The notes under the pieces were generated by a model. It saw only the letters and a list, made by a program, of their open reading frames with translations. It searched no databases and was not told where the DNA came from. A DNA stretch of 64,000 nucleotides, from assembly GCA_033283335.1 (NCBI GenBank), contig JAWMQP010000009.1, forward strand, positions 128,754-192,753, read 5' to 3'. Each line of letters opens with the position of its first letter. Within the stretch, counting starts at the first letter, position 1. Source of the DNA: Pseudomaricurvus sp033283335 (GTDB taxonomy: Bacteria > Pseudomonadota > Gammaproteobacteria > Pseudomonadales > Cellvibrionaceae). Position numbers and translations under genes: made by a program. This document shows positions 16,534-25,004 of the stretch, in pieces.

Positions 16534-17823
16534 TTAACGAAAGTTTTCCATCACTTTGTAATACCACATGCCCACCGCCAACGCCTGGTTGCCAAACCAT
16601 TCATTCAGCGGGATGCGGATGTGCGACATGCCGGCAAAGGCGTCGAATTCCGTCAGCTTGCCGGTGATGGCGTTGGCCATGATCTCACCCATGATGTGGG
16701 AGGTGGCCACGCCGTGGCCGGAGTAACCCTGACAATAAAAGACGTTGTCAGACACCTTGCCCAGTTGGGGAATGCGGTTAATGACAATGCCGGCCATGCC
16801 GGTCCACTCATACTCGATCTCCACCCCCTTCAGGCGCGGGAAGGTTTTTTCAATCGCCGGACGCAGTTCATTGGCCACACTTTTGGAGTCGCGGCCGGAG
16901 TAGTTGGTGCCGCCACCAAACATCAGCCGCTTGTCGGCGGTGAGGCGGTAATAGTCGAGCACGAAGCGGCAGTCGTAGACCGCCACGTCTTTCGGGTTGA
17001 TGGCGTTGGCCACCTCATCGCCCAGTGGCACCGTGACCAGGTTGCCCAGTGAAGCGGGAAACAGTTTGCCCATTAATTGTCGCCGCGCCAGCTTGTGGTA
17101 GGCGTTACCGGCCAGCAATACCGCGTTGGCGCTGACCTTGCCCTTGGCGGTGATTACCGCCGGAGTGTCGCCGTGCTGGATGTCCAGCACCGGCGAGTTC
17201 TCAAAAATCAGCGCGCCCATGGATTCAGCCGCCCGCGCCTCACCCACACACAGGTTGAGTGAATGCAGGTGCATATTGCGCATGTTCAGCAGGCCACCGT
17301 GATAGATGGTGCTCTCCAGATAGTCGGGGATGTCGTCCTTGCTGACCATGGTCATGTACTCACCCATGCCGCGTTGGCAAGCTTCGTCGTAGGTGGCCTG
17401 CAGCTCATTCATGTGCGAGGGTTTGTAGGCGGTCTGCAAGTGGCCGTGCTTGAGATCACACTGGATGCCGTATTTCTCGACCCGTTGCTTGATGATGTCG
17501 TGACCGCGCCAGCGCAGGTTCCAGACAAAGGTTTCTGCTTCGCTGCCCATGGTTTTGCGCAGTTGTTTGACCATCGCCTGATCGCCGGACAGGCTGCCAG
17601 TCACCTGGCCGCCGTTGCGACCGGTCGCGCCCCAGCCAATTTTGCTGGCTTCAATGATCGCTACTTTCAGGCCTTTCTCCGCCAGTTCCACCGCTGTGGC
17701 TACACCGGTGAAACCGCCGCCAATAATGGCCACATCGACGCGGACGTCGCCCTCCAGCTCGGGGTAGTCAGTTTCCTGGTTGATGGTGGCGGAGTAGTAG
17801 GAATTGCAGCGCTGGGAGGTCAT
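16534..17823 (-). CDS. FAD-dependent amine oxidoreductase, PuuB/OrdL-like
   Basis: This 429-residue cytoplasmic flavoenzyme belongs to the DAO (D-amino-acid oxidase fold) family. The dinucleotide motif is seen as VAIIGGGFTGVATAVELAE near residues 31-49, then GWGATGRNGGQVTG, a PuuB/OrdL signature. C-terminal GMAGIVINRIPQLGKV and GYSGHGVATSHIMGE complete the fold. PuuB oxidises gamma-glutamylputrescine; relatives act on other amines or amino acids. No puu genes adjoin it, so the substrate stays open. It follows the purine permease gene on the same strand with 160 bp between, including a large imperfect palindrome. Confidence 0.8.
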   Translation of the reverse strand: MTSQRCNSYYSATINQETDYPELEGDVRVDVAIIGGGFTGVATAVELAEKGLKVAIIEASKIGWGATGRNGGQVTGSLSGDQAMVKQLRKTMGSEAETFVWNLRWRGHDIIKQRVEKYGIQCDLKHGHLQTAYKPSHMNELQATYDEACQRGMGEYMTMVSKDDIPDYLESTIYHGGLLNMRNMHLHSLNLCVGEARAAESMGALIFENSPVLDIQHGDTPAVITAKGKVSANAVLLAGNAYHKLARRQLMGKLFPASLGNLVTVPLGDEVANAINPKDVAVYDCRFVLDYYRLTADKRLMFGGGTNYSGRDSKSVANELRPAIEKTFPRLKGVEIEYEWTGMAGIVINRIPQLGKVSDNVFYCQGYSGHGVATSHIMGEIMANAITGKLTEFDAFAGMSHIRIPLNEWFGNQALAVGMWYYKVMENFR

Positions 17824-17895
17824 AGGGCACCTGAACGACGACAGAATTATGGGTTAAAGTTGAATAATAGTTCGGGATTCTAGCGTCAGCAGCCT

Positions 17896-17929
17896 GCCAA
17901 GTCCACGCTTTCGAAAGCACGGGCTTGGC
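17896..17929. other. Imperfect 34-bp palindrome upstream of the FAD oxidoreductase
   Basis: The outer arms are GCCAAG at 17896-17901 and CTTGGC at 17924-17929, with a perfect inner core GCTTTCGAAAGC at 17907-17918. No T run follows on either strand. It may be an operator or an RNA hairpin between the permease and oxidoreductase genes. Confidence 0.45.
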
Positions 17930-17945
17930 GTGTATTGCAATGTGT

Positions 17946-17989
17946 CCCAGATCTGGGGAGGGGCCGCGCAGACTACTTGCAGACTACTT
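17946..17989. repeat. 12-bp palindrome and 11-bp tandem repeat at the permease 3' end
   Basis: CCCAGATCTGGG at 17946-17957 is a perfect palindrome. GCAGACTACTT is repeated in tandem at 17968-17978 and 17979-17989. The second copy covers the stop codon of the purine permease gene. Confidence 0.5.
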
Positions 17990-19282
17990 AAAGCAGTAAT
18001 AGCCCAGAAGCAGGGCGGTCAGCACCGCCATCACCGGGTGTATTTGCCGCCATTTGCCGGACAGCAGGCGAATCAGCGAGTAAGCGATGATGCCCAGGGA
18101 AATGCCGTTGGCAATAGAGAACGTGAATGGCATGGCGGCCATGGTGAGAAAGGCGGGAATCGAGTTTTCCATATCCAGCCAGTCAATGTCGCGAGCGCCA
18201 TTCATCATCAGGGTGCCGACCACGATCAAGGCCGGGGCGGTGGCCATGGCCGGAATGGCAATAAACAGCGGCGTCAGAAACAGTGACAATAAAAACAGGA
18301 TGCCCACCACCACGGCGGTGAGGCCAGTGCGGCCGCCCGCCTCGACTCCGGCAGCGGACTCGACATAGGTGGTGACGGTGCTGGTGCCCATCAGGGCGCC
18401 GACACTGGTGCCCACGGCATCCGACATAAAGGCCCGTTCGGAACGGGGCAGCTCGCCGTTCTCGTCCAGCAGGCCGGCGGCACGGCCAGTCCCCAGCAGG
18501 GTGCCGGCGGTATCAAACACATCCACAAATAGAAAGGCCAATACCACGGTGAGAAAGGCACCACTCAGTACATTGCTGAAATCCAGCGCCAGGAACGTCT
18601 CCCGTGGCAGGTGCGGCAGGCTGGCGACCCGATCCGGCCAAGGGCTCAGGCCAAAGCCCCAGCTGATGAGTGTCAGCAGCAGGATGCCAAACAGAATGGC
18701 GCCGCGTACCTGTAGCACCATCAGGGCGCCGGTGAGGGCTACGCCCAGGAACGACAGCAGCACGGCGGGATTTTCCAGCGAGCCCATAGTCACCAGCGTA
18801 TCGGTGTGATCCACCGTCAGGCCGGCGTTTTTAAAGCCAATGATGGCGAGAAACAGGCCGATGCCGGACATGGTGGCGATTTTGAGGGACTGGGGAATGG
18901 CATTGATCATCAGCGTGCGGATGCCGGTCAGAGCTAGGGCCATAAAAATCACCCCCTCCACCAGTACAGCTGCCAGTGCCTGTTCCCAGGGAATGCCCAT
19001 GCCTTTAACCACACCAAAGGTAAAAAACGCCGTCAGGCCAATGCCCGGCGCCAGGGCGAAGGGATAGTTGGCGTACAGTCCCATCAGGAAACAGGCAATG
19101 GCGGCGGAGATGGCCGTCGCGGCAGCCACATCCTGAGCCGGCATGCCAGACAGGCTCAGCAGCTGTGGTGTCACCAGCAGGATGTACGCCATGGTCAGAA
19201 AAGTAGTGATACCGGCACGTATTTCGATGGCGATGGTGGTGTGGTGCTCCGCGAGGCGAAAATACTGCGCAATAGCATTCAT
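17984..19282 (-). CDS. NCS2/AzgA-type purine (hypoxanthine/guanine/adenine) permease
   Basis: This 432-residue inner-membrane proton symporter for purine bases has 12-14 hydrophobic segments. The N-terminal RAGITTFLTMAYILLVTPQ and NYPFALAPGIGLTAFFTF are signatures of the AzgA branch (E. coli GhxP, GhxQ, AdeP, AdeQ; Bacillus PbuG). VGTSVGALMGTSTVTTYVES is the conserved substrate-site segment near residue 290. It is divergently transcribed from a purine phosphoribosyltransferase, so the pair forms a salvage module: import of the base, then conversion to the nucleotide. Confidence 0.9.
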   Translation of the reverse strand: MNAIAQYFRLAEHHTTIAIEIRAGITTFLTMAYILLVTPQLLSLSGMPAQDVAAATAISAAIACFLMGLYANYPFALAPGIGLTAFFTFGVVKGMGIPWEQALAAVLVEGVIFMALALTGIRTLMINAIPQSLKIATMSGIGLFLAIIGFKNAGLTVDHTDTLVTMGSLENPAVLLSFLGVALTGALMVLQVRGAILFGILLLTLISWGFGLSPWPDRVASLPHLPRETFLALDFSNVLSGAFLTVVLAFLFVDVFDTAGTLLGTGRAAGLLDENGELPRSERAFMSDAVGTSVGALMGTSTVTTYVESAAGVEAGGRTGLTAVVVGILFLLSLFLTPLFIAIPAMATAPALIVVGTLMMNGARDIDWLDMENSIPAFLTMAAMPFTFSIANGISLGIIAYSLIRLLSGKWRQIHPVMAVLTALLLGYYCFK

Positions 19283-19332
19283 CAGCAGGCCTGGGTCCAG
19301 TCAGTGAAAAGGGGCGCACAAGACATCGATTG

Positions 19333-19363
19333 TTGTGCATAATTCCAGCAGAGTGCTTATAAT
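19333..19363 (+). promoter_or_regulatory. Promoter of the purine phosphoribosyltransferase gene
   Basis: A perfect TATAAT -10 is at 19358-19363, 33 bp before the ATG. A -35-like TTGTGC is at 19333-19338, with a long 19-bp spacer. The 113-bp region between the two divergent purine genes also contains GCACAA...TTGTGC arms, a possible operator. No purine riboswitch core is seen. Confidence 0.55.
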
Positions 19364-19395
19364 GCGCGCTTTTCTGCGCACCAGGGGATTTCTGC

Positions 19396-19959
19396 ATGTC
19401 TGAGAAGTATTACATCAATGCCAACGAGTTGCTGACAGACTCCTTTCGATTGGCACTGGAAATCCACAAAAGTGGTTTTCGGCCGGACTTTATTGTTGGT
19501 GTCTGGCGCGGAGGTACACCTGTAGGTATTGCGGTGCAGGAAATGCTGCACGTCTGTGGCATCCACACCGACCACATCTCCATCCGCACGTCCTCCTATA
19601 TGGGCATTGGCATGCGCGGCAAAGAGGTGCGGGTGCACGGCTTGGATTACATCATCAACAACATCAACGCCGACAACTCGCTGTTGATTGTCGATGATGT
19701 GTTTGACAGTGGCCTCAGCATTAAAGCCGTGTTGGACAGGCTGCAGCAGAAGTCGCGCCGTAATACCCCGGAAGACATCCGCATTGCCACCCCCTGGTTC
19801 AAGCCGGCCAACAACCAGACGGACATTACCCCGGACTATTACCTGCACATCAGTGATCAGTGGCTGGTGTTTCCGCACGAGCTCGATGGTCTGGAGCGGG
19901 ACGAAATCATCCGCAACAAGCCCGAAGTGCAGCAACTGTTTCAGGAATATGGACTCTAG
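19396..19959 (+). CDS. Purine phosphoribosyltransferase (hypoxanthine/xanthine-guanine type)
   Basis: The 187-residue product transfers phosphoribose from PRPP to a purine base. The PRPP-binding loop is seen as LLIVDDVFDSGLS at about residues 96-108. An N-terminal FIVGVWRGGTPVGIAVQE supplies the pyrophosphate loop. The C-terminal flexible loop carries SDQWLVFPHELDG, placing it in the Gpt/Hpt-like group of short transferases. The exact base preference cannot be read from sequence. It is divergent from a purine permease, which supports a salvage role. Confidence 0.85.
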   Translation: MSEKYYINANELLTDSFRLALEIHKSGFRPDFIVGVWRGGTPVGIAVQEMLHVCGIHTDHISIRTSSYMGIGMRGKEVRVHGLDYIINNINADNSLLIVDDVFDSGLSIKAVLDRLQQKSRRNTPEDIRIATPWFKPANNQTDITPDYYLHISDQWLVFPHELDGLERDEIIRNKPEVQQLFQEYGL

Positions 19960-20036
19960 TCGCAGCAGCCCTGGAGCCCGTCGGCCGGCTCTGCTAAGGG
20001 TTTGAATAAAAACATAAAAAAAGTGCAGACAAACGA

Positions 20037-20065
20037 TTGACAAGGGCGCGGCCGATCACTAATAT
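20037..20065 (+). promoter_or_regulatory. Promoter of tRNA-Leu
   Basis: A consensus -35 TTGACA at 20037-20042, a 17-bp GC-rich spacer and TAATAT at 20060-20065 lie 46 bp before the tRNA. The GC-rich stretch after the -10 (GCGCG) resembles the stringent discriminator of stable RNA promoters. Confidence 0.88.
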
Positions 20066-20111
20066 GCGCGTCCTCAACAGGCGACAGCGACATCGCAGCC
20101 TAAGTTGAAAA

Positions 20112-20198
20112 GCCCAGGTGGTGAAATTGGTAGACACGCTAGCTTCAGGTGCTAGTGGCCTCACGGCCGTGGAGGTTCAAGTCCTCTCCTGGGCACCA
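20112..20198 (+). tRNA. tRNA-Leu (anticodon CAG)
   Basis: This 87-nt class II tRNA has an encoded CCA end. The acceptor stem pairs GCCCAGG with CCTGGGC. The anticodon stem pairs CTAGC with GCTAG around the loop TTCAGGT, giving CAG, which reads CUG. A long variable arm (TGGCCTCACGGCCG) and GGTTCAAGTCC in the T arm are typical of leucine tRNAs. No second tRNA follows; a terminator starts 6 nt downstream. Confidence 0.97.
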
Positions 20199-20203
20199 TA
20201 TTC

Positions 20204-20236
20204 AAAAAGCCCCGATCTTCGGATCGGGGCTTTTTT
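20204..20236 (+). terminator. Terminator after tRNA-Leu
   Basis: A perfect stem AAAAAGCCCCGATC with loop TTCG (a stable tetraloop) is followed by its complement and a T run. Confidence 0.95.
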
Positions 20237-20292
20237 CGTTTTGGGCCCGGTAAAATGCCAGGCTGATCTTGTGTTCTATGTCTGTCCGGGCT

Positions 20293-21141
20293 TTAACTCT
20301 GTTGCAAACTGACAACGTGGCTCAATACCAGGGAAAACAACTCCGTTTGCGAGTTGACACCAAACTTGGTGTAAATCTTCTTGCGGTGGCTGCGTTCGGT
20401 TTCCGGTGAAATGCGCAGTTCCCTGGCCGCCAGCTTCGAGGTTTTGCCCTTCAGTATCTGGGCAAAGACTTGCTGTTCCCGTTCTGTTAACAGTGATGCA
20501 CCCAGGTTTTGAAGGCGCGCGCTCAAGGCGGCGTGGCCGGGCAATCCGCTGCTTTCCCCGCTGATCTGGTTGGCCGTAGGGGCGCTTTGACTTTGGTAGT
20601 GACGCAGCAGCGCGGTGCGAAACATGGGCTCAATCAGGTGTAAATAATGCAGTTCCACTGAGTTAAAAGGCAGCGGCAGCTGCTGACGGCCAAAACACAC
20701 CGCAATAGCTTCCAGGCTGGAAATCTGCACCACAAAATTGGCTTCGTCGCAGAGTCCGCAGTCCTTGTAGTAGGCGCGGGAGAATTCACTGTCTTCCAGT
20801 TCATCTTGTCCCAGTCCGTCGATACGAAACACGCCGCTGGGCAGCTCCTGCCAGTTTTGATACAGAGGGCTAAGCAGGTAAGCCCCCGCCATATAGATAT
20901 CGTAAAAGGAGCTCTTTTCCCGAGGGTGGAGCGCGTCGTAAATCACCGCCGGTTTTTTCCCTTCCTTAAAGCCCAGCACCACCAGGCTGTCATGGGGCAC
21001 GATACGGTTGAGGCTGTTGGATAACTGGTCGTAAAAACTGTCTGTGTGCAGGTACATCAACAGGGATTGGGCGGCCGAAATCAGGGCATTGAAGACAATG
21101 GGATCGGGGGGCGTTTGCTGCTTGGTGATGAGGGCCGCCAT
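20293..21141 (-). CDS. LuxR-family transcriptional regulator
   Basis: This 282-residue regulator carries a C-terminal LuxR-type helix-turn-helix at about residues 218-278 (LLTEREQQVFAQILKGKT, KLAARELRISPETERSHRK, KIYTKFGVNSQTELFSLV). The N-terminal ~200 residues contain no receiver or recognised autoinducer pocket. It diverges from the AruH-like transaminase gene and so probably controls it, and possibly the facing catabolic operon. An 18-bp GC-rich palindrome lies between them. An alternative reading is a sensor of an amino acid or amine through an uncharacterised N-terminal domain. Confidence 0.78.
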   Translation of the reverse strand: MAALITKQQTPPDPIVFNALISAAQSLLMYLHTDSFYDQLSNSLNRIVPHDSLVVLGFKEGKKPAVIYDALHPREKSSFYDIYMAGAYLLSPLYQNWQELPSGVFRIDGLGQDELEDSEFSRAYYKDCGLCDEANFVVQISSLEAIAVCFGRQQLPLPFNSVELHYLHLIEPMFRTALLRHYQSQSAPTANQISGESSGLPGHAALSARLQNLGASLLTEREQQVFAQILKGKTSKLAARELRISPETERSHRKKIYTKFGVNSQTELFSLVLSHVVSLQQS

Positions 21142-21181
21142 GGGTCAGTCTTTCCGTATAAACCTTGTGTCAGTCGGCATT

Positions 21182-21199
21182 CTCCCCCATTTGGGGGAG
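21182..21199. promoter_or_regulatory. 18-bp perfect palindrome between the LuxR gene and the transaminase gene
   Basis: CTCCCCCATTTGGGGGAG pairs over 8 bp on each side of a 2-bp centre. It sits 41 bp upstream of the LuxR-type gene and ahead of the divergent aminotransferase gene, the position expected of a dimeric operator. Confidence 0.6.
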
Positions 21200-21315
21200 T
21201 GCTAACACCCCAATTAGGTCATTCGCAGTAGCACGGCCAGAGCTTACACTGGGTTTTCAAGATCACACAATCTGTGACAAGCGTACACAGCAGATGGATA
21301 AGGGACCCGATTGAG

Positions 21316-22530
21316 ATGAAGTATTCGAGTTTTACCCGCAAAATCGGCGGCGAGGGGGCCGAGGCCTGGGACATTCACACCCGAGCCGTGACCATGGCAG
21401 AAAATGGTGCCGATGTGATTCTGCTGTCCATGGGTGATCCTGATTTTGACACCCCGCCGGCGATTGTGGAGTCGGCGGTGCAATCTTTGCGGGCGGGCCA
21501 CACCCATTACACCGGCTTTACCGGGGAGCAGGCGTTGCTGGACGTGATTGCCGAACAGCACGCACGTCTGACTGGCAACACGGTTACCGCTGACAACGTG
21601 GTCATTTTGTCCGGTGCCCAGTGCGCCCTCTACTGCGCCATGCACTGTATCGTGGAGGTGGGCGAGGAAGTGATTGTACCGGAGCCGGCCTACGTCACTT
21701 ACGAGGCCGTGGTAGCGGCGACCGGTGCGACCATGGTGGGCGTGCCGATGCTGCCAGAGGACAACTTTCGGGTCCGCCCGGAGGCGATTCGCCGCGCGGT
21801 GACCGATAAAACTCGCGCCCTTCTGCTGAACTCTCCCCACAATCCCACCGGCGCGGTGATCAGCCCGGAAGACCTGCAGGCCATTGCCGAGATTGCCATG
21901 GAGCATGATCTGTGGGTGGTGTCCGATGAGGTCTACGCCTCCCTCACCTACGACCAGCCACACTTCAGTATTGCCGCGATTGATGGGATGCAGGAGCGCA
22001 CCATCGTCATCAACAGCGTTTCCAAATCCCACGCCATGACCGGCTGGCGCGTGGGCTGGGTCATCGGTCCACAGGAGCTGAGCGGGCATTTGGCCAATAT
22101 GAGTACTTGCATGCTGTATGGCTGCCCGACTTTTTCCCAGCATGCGGTGGTCACGGCTCTGACTCAGGAACTGGCCGAGCTGGACGACATGAAACGCCAA
22201 TACCAGGCGCGACGGGATCTGGTGCATGCCCATCTGAGTCAGGTGGCGGGTCTGCACTGTCACTTACCGGCCGGCGGAATGTTCATCATGCTGGACATTC
22301 GCCAGTCTGGGGTCAGTGCCGAGCAGTTCGCTACGCGTCTGCTGGACGATTACGGGGTGTCAGTGTTGTCCGGTGATGCCTTTGGTGCCAGTGCGGTGGG
22401 GCACATTCGCATTGGACTGATTCAGGGCCTGGACGTTTTGCGGGAAGCTTGTCGGCGCATTGAGCGCTGTTTTCTGGCTTTGAAGAAAGAGGGACAGCTG
22501 GTGGAAGGGACGTTTAAGACCGCGGTCTAA
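21316..22530 (+). CDS. aruH: AruH-like class I/II aminotransferase (arginine:pyruvate transaminase type)
   Basis: This PLP enzyme of 404 residues resembles Pseudomonas AruH along its length: MKYSSFTRKI at the start with AEAWDIHTRA, LSMGDPDFDTPPAIV, LSGAQCALYC, SPHNPTGAVIS, and the PLP-lysine motif SVSKSHAMTGWRVGW with K237. AruH moves the amino group of L-arginine to pyruvate, giving 2-ketoarginine and alanine. The start is taken as ATG 21316, because the 14 extra codons from GTG 21274 match nothing in the family. An AruI-like decarboxylase, the next enzyme of that pathway, lies 5 kb away on the other strand. Other amino acids remain possible substrates. Confidence 0.78.
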   Translation: MKYSSFTRKIGGEGAEAWDIHTRAVTMAENGADVILLSMGDPDFDTPPAIVESAVQSLRAGHTHYTGFTGEQALLDVIAEQHARLTGNTVTADNVVILSGAQCALYCAMHCIVEVGEEVIVPEPAYVTYEAVVAATGATMVGVPMLPEDNFRVRPEAIRRAVTDKTRALLLNSPHNPTGAVISPEDLQAIAEIAMEHDLWVVSDEVYASLTYDQPHFSIAAIDGMQERTIVINSVSKSHAMTGWRVGWVIGPQELSGHLANMSTCMLYGCPTFSQHAVVTALTQELAELDDMKRQYQARRDLVHAHLSQVAGLHCHLPAGGMFIMLDIRQSGVSAEQFATRLLDDYGVSVLSGDAFGASAVGHIRIGLIQGLDVLREACRRIERCFLALKKEGQLVEGTFKTAV

Positions 22531-22546
22531 TGGGGGCTGCACCCAG

Positions 22547-23656
22547 TTACCAAAAACCTCTGAGTGCCAGCGAGACGCCCCAGCCATCGTGGTCGTGCTC
22601 TCCGGGGGAATCCTGCAGGTTCGCCGTGGTGGAGTATTGAGCGCCCAATTGGATTTTGGCTTTGTGGCCATAGAAGAAAAAATTTACCCCGCCATAAATC
22701 TCGTTGTAGCGGTCCCCTCGACCGCTGACAATCTCGTTGTCGTAGCGCCCCAGACGTATGCCGTTTGAGCCCTGGCTATCTATAAAGGTGTACCTGGCAA
22801 CCCATTGAACCACCGGGGTCAGTTGATAGAAAGGCATCAATACCAGCCCATACAGGTCTCTTTGTCCTGCGTCGCCATTGCCGAAGGCGATATCCGTCGA
22901 TAAACCCCATTGCTGCCAGGTCAAGCGGCTGTTTAAGGATATGACTTGAGAGAAGTCTCGGGTGTTCTGGTCTTCGTGAGTATCGTTGTAGACAAAGTCG
23001 GCGCGGATATCGGCTTTATCCCAATAGCGACCGGAAGTGAGTTTTTTACCAATAGAAATGAGTCCGAAATAACTGGCATCCGATACGCCAATTTCGTCAG
23101 AGTCATCGCTTGAAAACAGGCCCGTGTTGAAATACCACTGTTCGTTGATGGGGCCACTAAGGCTGGCGCCGGTGAAATATTCTGCGGTAAACCACAGATT
23201 GTTGCTGAGGTTGTTGCGTTGTGGGGTTAACAGTTCTTTGGACGAGGTCTTTCCGTCCAGGGTAAAACCTGCCGACTGCTTAAGGACTTTAAGTTTACCC
23301 AAGTTGGGCAGCTCCCAGCTTAAGTAAGCATCGGTGAGGCGACTGTAGCTGTCCCCTAAGGAGGTGTTTAAATCGAAATCACCTTCTAAATGATAGGTCG
23401 TGTGACCGTATTTACCTTTAAACCCGAACCGAAATCGACGCCACAAGGCATCATCAAAATCGCCTTCGGACGCATCAAAATAAACCAGATCCGCCTGCAG
23501 ACGGCCTGACAGATTCAAGTAGTCACCGGCACTGTTTTCATAGAGCTTGGCGTGCTCCCAGAGGTCATCGTAGGTGTTGGCCATGACTTGACCACTCAGG
23601 GGCAACAAGCTTGAGACGAATAGAAGGCTTAGGCAGCTTTTCATACGTGCACTCAT
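22547..23656 (-). CDS. OprP/OprO-like outer-membrane porin
   Basis: This 369-residue exported beta-barrel has a signal peptide cleaved after GQVMA. The mature part has alternating polar/hydrophobic strands with the family pattern LSGRLQADLVYFDAS, RRFRFGFKGKYGHTTYHLEGDFD, DAYLSWEL and a terminal aromatic (ALRGFW), as in phosphate-selective porins O/P. The ATG at 23656 has GAGG eight bases upstream. It is the last gene of the minus-strand catabolic operon, separated from the Rieske gene by 181 bp holding a hairpin. It probably admits the operon's substrate or a counter-ion; phosphate selectivity is not implied by context. Confidence 0.72.
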   Translation of the reverse strand: MSARMKSCLSLLFVSSLLPLSGQVMANTYDDLWEHAKLYENSAGDYLNLSGRLQADLVYFDASEGDFDDALWRRFRFGFKGKYGHTTYHLEGDFDLNTSLGDSYSRLTDAYLSWELPNLGKLKVLKQSAGFTLDGKTSSKELLTPQRNNLSNNLWFTAEYFTGASLSGPINEQWYFNTGLFSSDDSDEIGVSDASYFGLISIGKKLTSGRYWDKADIRADFVYNDTHEDQNTRDFSQVISLNSRLTWQQWGLSTDIAFGNGDAGQRDLYGLVLMPFYQLTPVVQWVARYTFIDSQGSNGIRLGRYDNEIVSGRGDRYNEIYGGVNFFFYGHKAKIQLGAQYSTTANLQDSPGEHDHDGWGVSLALRGFW

Positions 23657-23789
23657 TTTTAAAACCTCGTGGAGAGCCCTTTAGCTGATCAACAGACTCG
23701 TTTCACTTTATGATGGCGCGAGTTTGTCGATTCGAACTTTTAGGTGCTTTAAGGCAGCAAAAATGAGTGTAGCAGGAAGAGGGGGAGAT

Positions 23790-23816
23790 AAAGACCGCGT
23801 TGACCCCGCGGTCTTT
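23790..23816 (-). other. Hairpin between the Rieske oxygenase and porin genes
   Basis: A 10-bp perfect stem AAAGACCGCG/CGCGGTCTTT surrounds a 7-nt loop. No T run follows on the coding strand, so it may be a partial terminator or processing site that sets different porin and enzyme levels. Confidence 0.5.
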
Positions 23817-23837
23817 CGTGTCAGTGAGGCGGTCAGA

Positions 23838-24977
23838 TCACGATGTGGCCTGCTGCATTTTCTCCCGCCACATCTGGTGAAAACGCACATTGACCTGATC
23901 CCAGGCCTGCACCAGGTGGGCTTGAGCCGCCTCGGGTGAGGTGCGGGTAAACTGCAGTTTGTCCAGCAGCTCAATGTCCTGCCGGTTGACCTCATTGAGG
24001 GCATTGCTGAGCGCTTGTCGCTGCTCGGTAAATTCCTCCGCCATGGCGTCGGGATTGGCGGCGTAGATGGTCAGGGTCTCGGTGGAATAATTGGCGGCTT
24101 CGGGGCGCACAATGATCAACTGTACCCACACCGGGTCCACAAACAGCAGGGTGTTGGGGAAAATGCCGAACCACTGTTGCGTACCGACGTTGTCCTCATT
24201 CAAGTTGGCGAAGTGGGGCAGCGGTTTGTCGGTTTTGGCCGGTTTGTCACTGGCGCCAGTGGGCAGTCGCAGGCCGGTGATGTTGTCGGACAGGAACAGG
24301 TCTTCCTGATTGAGCACTGAATCCAGGGTGACCGCCTGGGAATGCACGAAGGGTACGTGGTAACCATCCAGGAAGTTATCCACCGCCAGTTTCCAGTTGG
24401 CTGAGGACTGGTATTCGGTGGTGCTGATCATTTGCATGGGGCTGGGGTCATAGCCCTCCAGTACCTGATCCAGTGGTCGAATAAAATCCTCAAACGGCTC
24501 GGCATCACCGGAGATGTTGACAAAGATCGTATCCCACCACACCGCCGATCTGACGGCTATCAAGCCCTTGCCTTCTTTATCCTCGGCAGACATCGGTTGA
24601 TCGCTGTCGCCGTAGTAGCGGGGTGCGGCTCGCAGGCTGCCATCGAGATTAAACGCCCAGCGGTGGTAGGGGCATACCATCACCCGTTTGCGACAGGCGC
24701 TGTCCACCAGCGGCGCGGATTTGTGGCGGCAGACGTTGTGGAACACACCGATCTCGCCATCGGTTCCGCGGATGATCAGCAGGCTGGCATTGCCCACTTT
24801 GATCGGCAGCATATCGCCCACTTCCGGTATCTGCTGAGCGCTGGCCAGACCGACCCAGCCCTGGCGAAACACCGCGTCACATTCCTGTTCAAAAATGTCC
24901 GCCGATTTGAACACTTCCGGTGGCAAACCGTGTTGCTGGGTGGCGTCGGCATCAATATTGAGTACATCAATTTTCAT
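23838..24977 (-). CDS. Rieske non-haem iron oxygenase, alpha subunit
   Basis: This 379-residue oxygenase has an N-terminal Rieske [2Fe-2S] domain with C83-x-H85 (NVCRHKSAP) and C102-x-x-H105 (VCPYHRW). The catalytic domain carries NFLDGYHVPFVH, giving D204 and the iron ligands H207 and H212. The family includes ring hydroxylases and demethylating or C-N cleaving enzymes such as CntA and GbcA. No ferredoxin or reductase gene is nearby, so electrons must come from an unlinked partner. It lies in an operon after the YjiH-type permease (28-bp gap). A role in opening or demethylating the imported compound is inference. Confidence 0.85.
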   Translation of the reverse strand: MKIDVLNIDADATQQHGLPPEVFKSADIFEQECDAVFRQGWVGLASAQQIPEVGDMLPIKVGNASLLIIRGTDGEIGVFHNVCRHKSAPLVDSACRKRVMVCPYHRWAFNLDGSLRAAPRYYGDSDQPMSAEDKEGKGLIAVRSAVWWDTIFVNISGDAEPFEDFIRPLDQVLEGYDPSPMQMISTTEYQSSANWKLAVDNFLDGYHVPFVHSQAVTLDSVLNQEDLFLSDNITGLRLPTGASDKPAKTDKPLPHFANLNEDNVGTQQWFGIFPNTLLFVDPVWVQLIIVRPEAANYSTETLTIYAANPDAMAEEFTEQRQALSNALNEVNRQDIELLDKLQFTRTSPEAAQAHLVQAWDQVNVRFHQMWREKMQQATS

Positions 24978-25004
24978 GGGGTTTCCTTCACAAAACTCTG
25001 GCAG

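Noticed and set aside
19283..19395. A purine riboswitch between the permease and phosphoribosyltransferase genes
   Set aside because: The region lacks the conserved purine-aptamer core and is too short for aptamer plus expression platform in both directions.
23790..23816. A Rho-independent terminator before the porin gene
   Set aside because: The stem is perfect but no T run follows on the coding strand; kept only as a hairpin.
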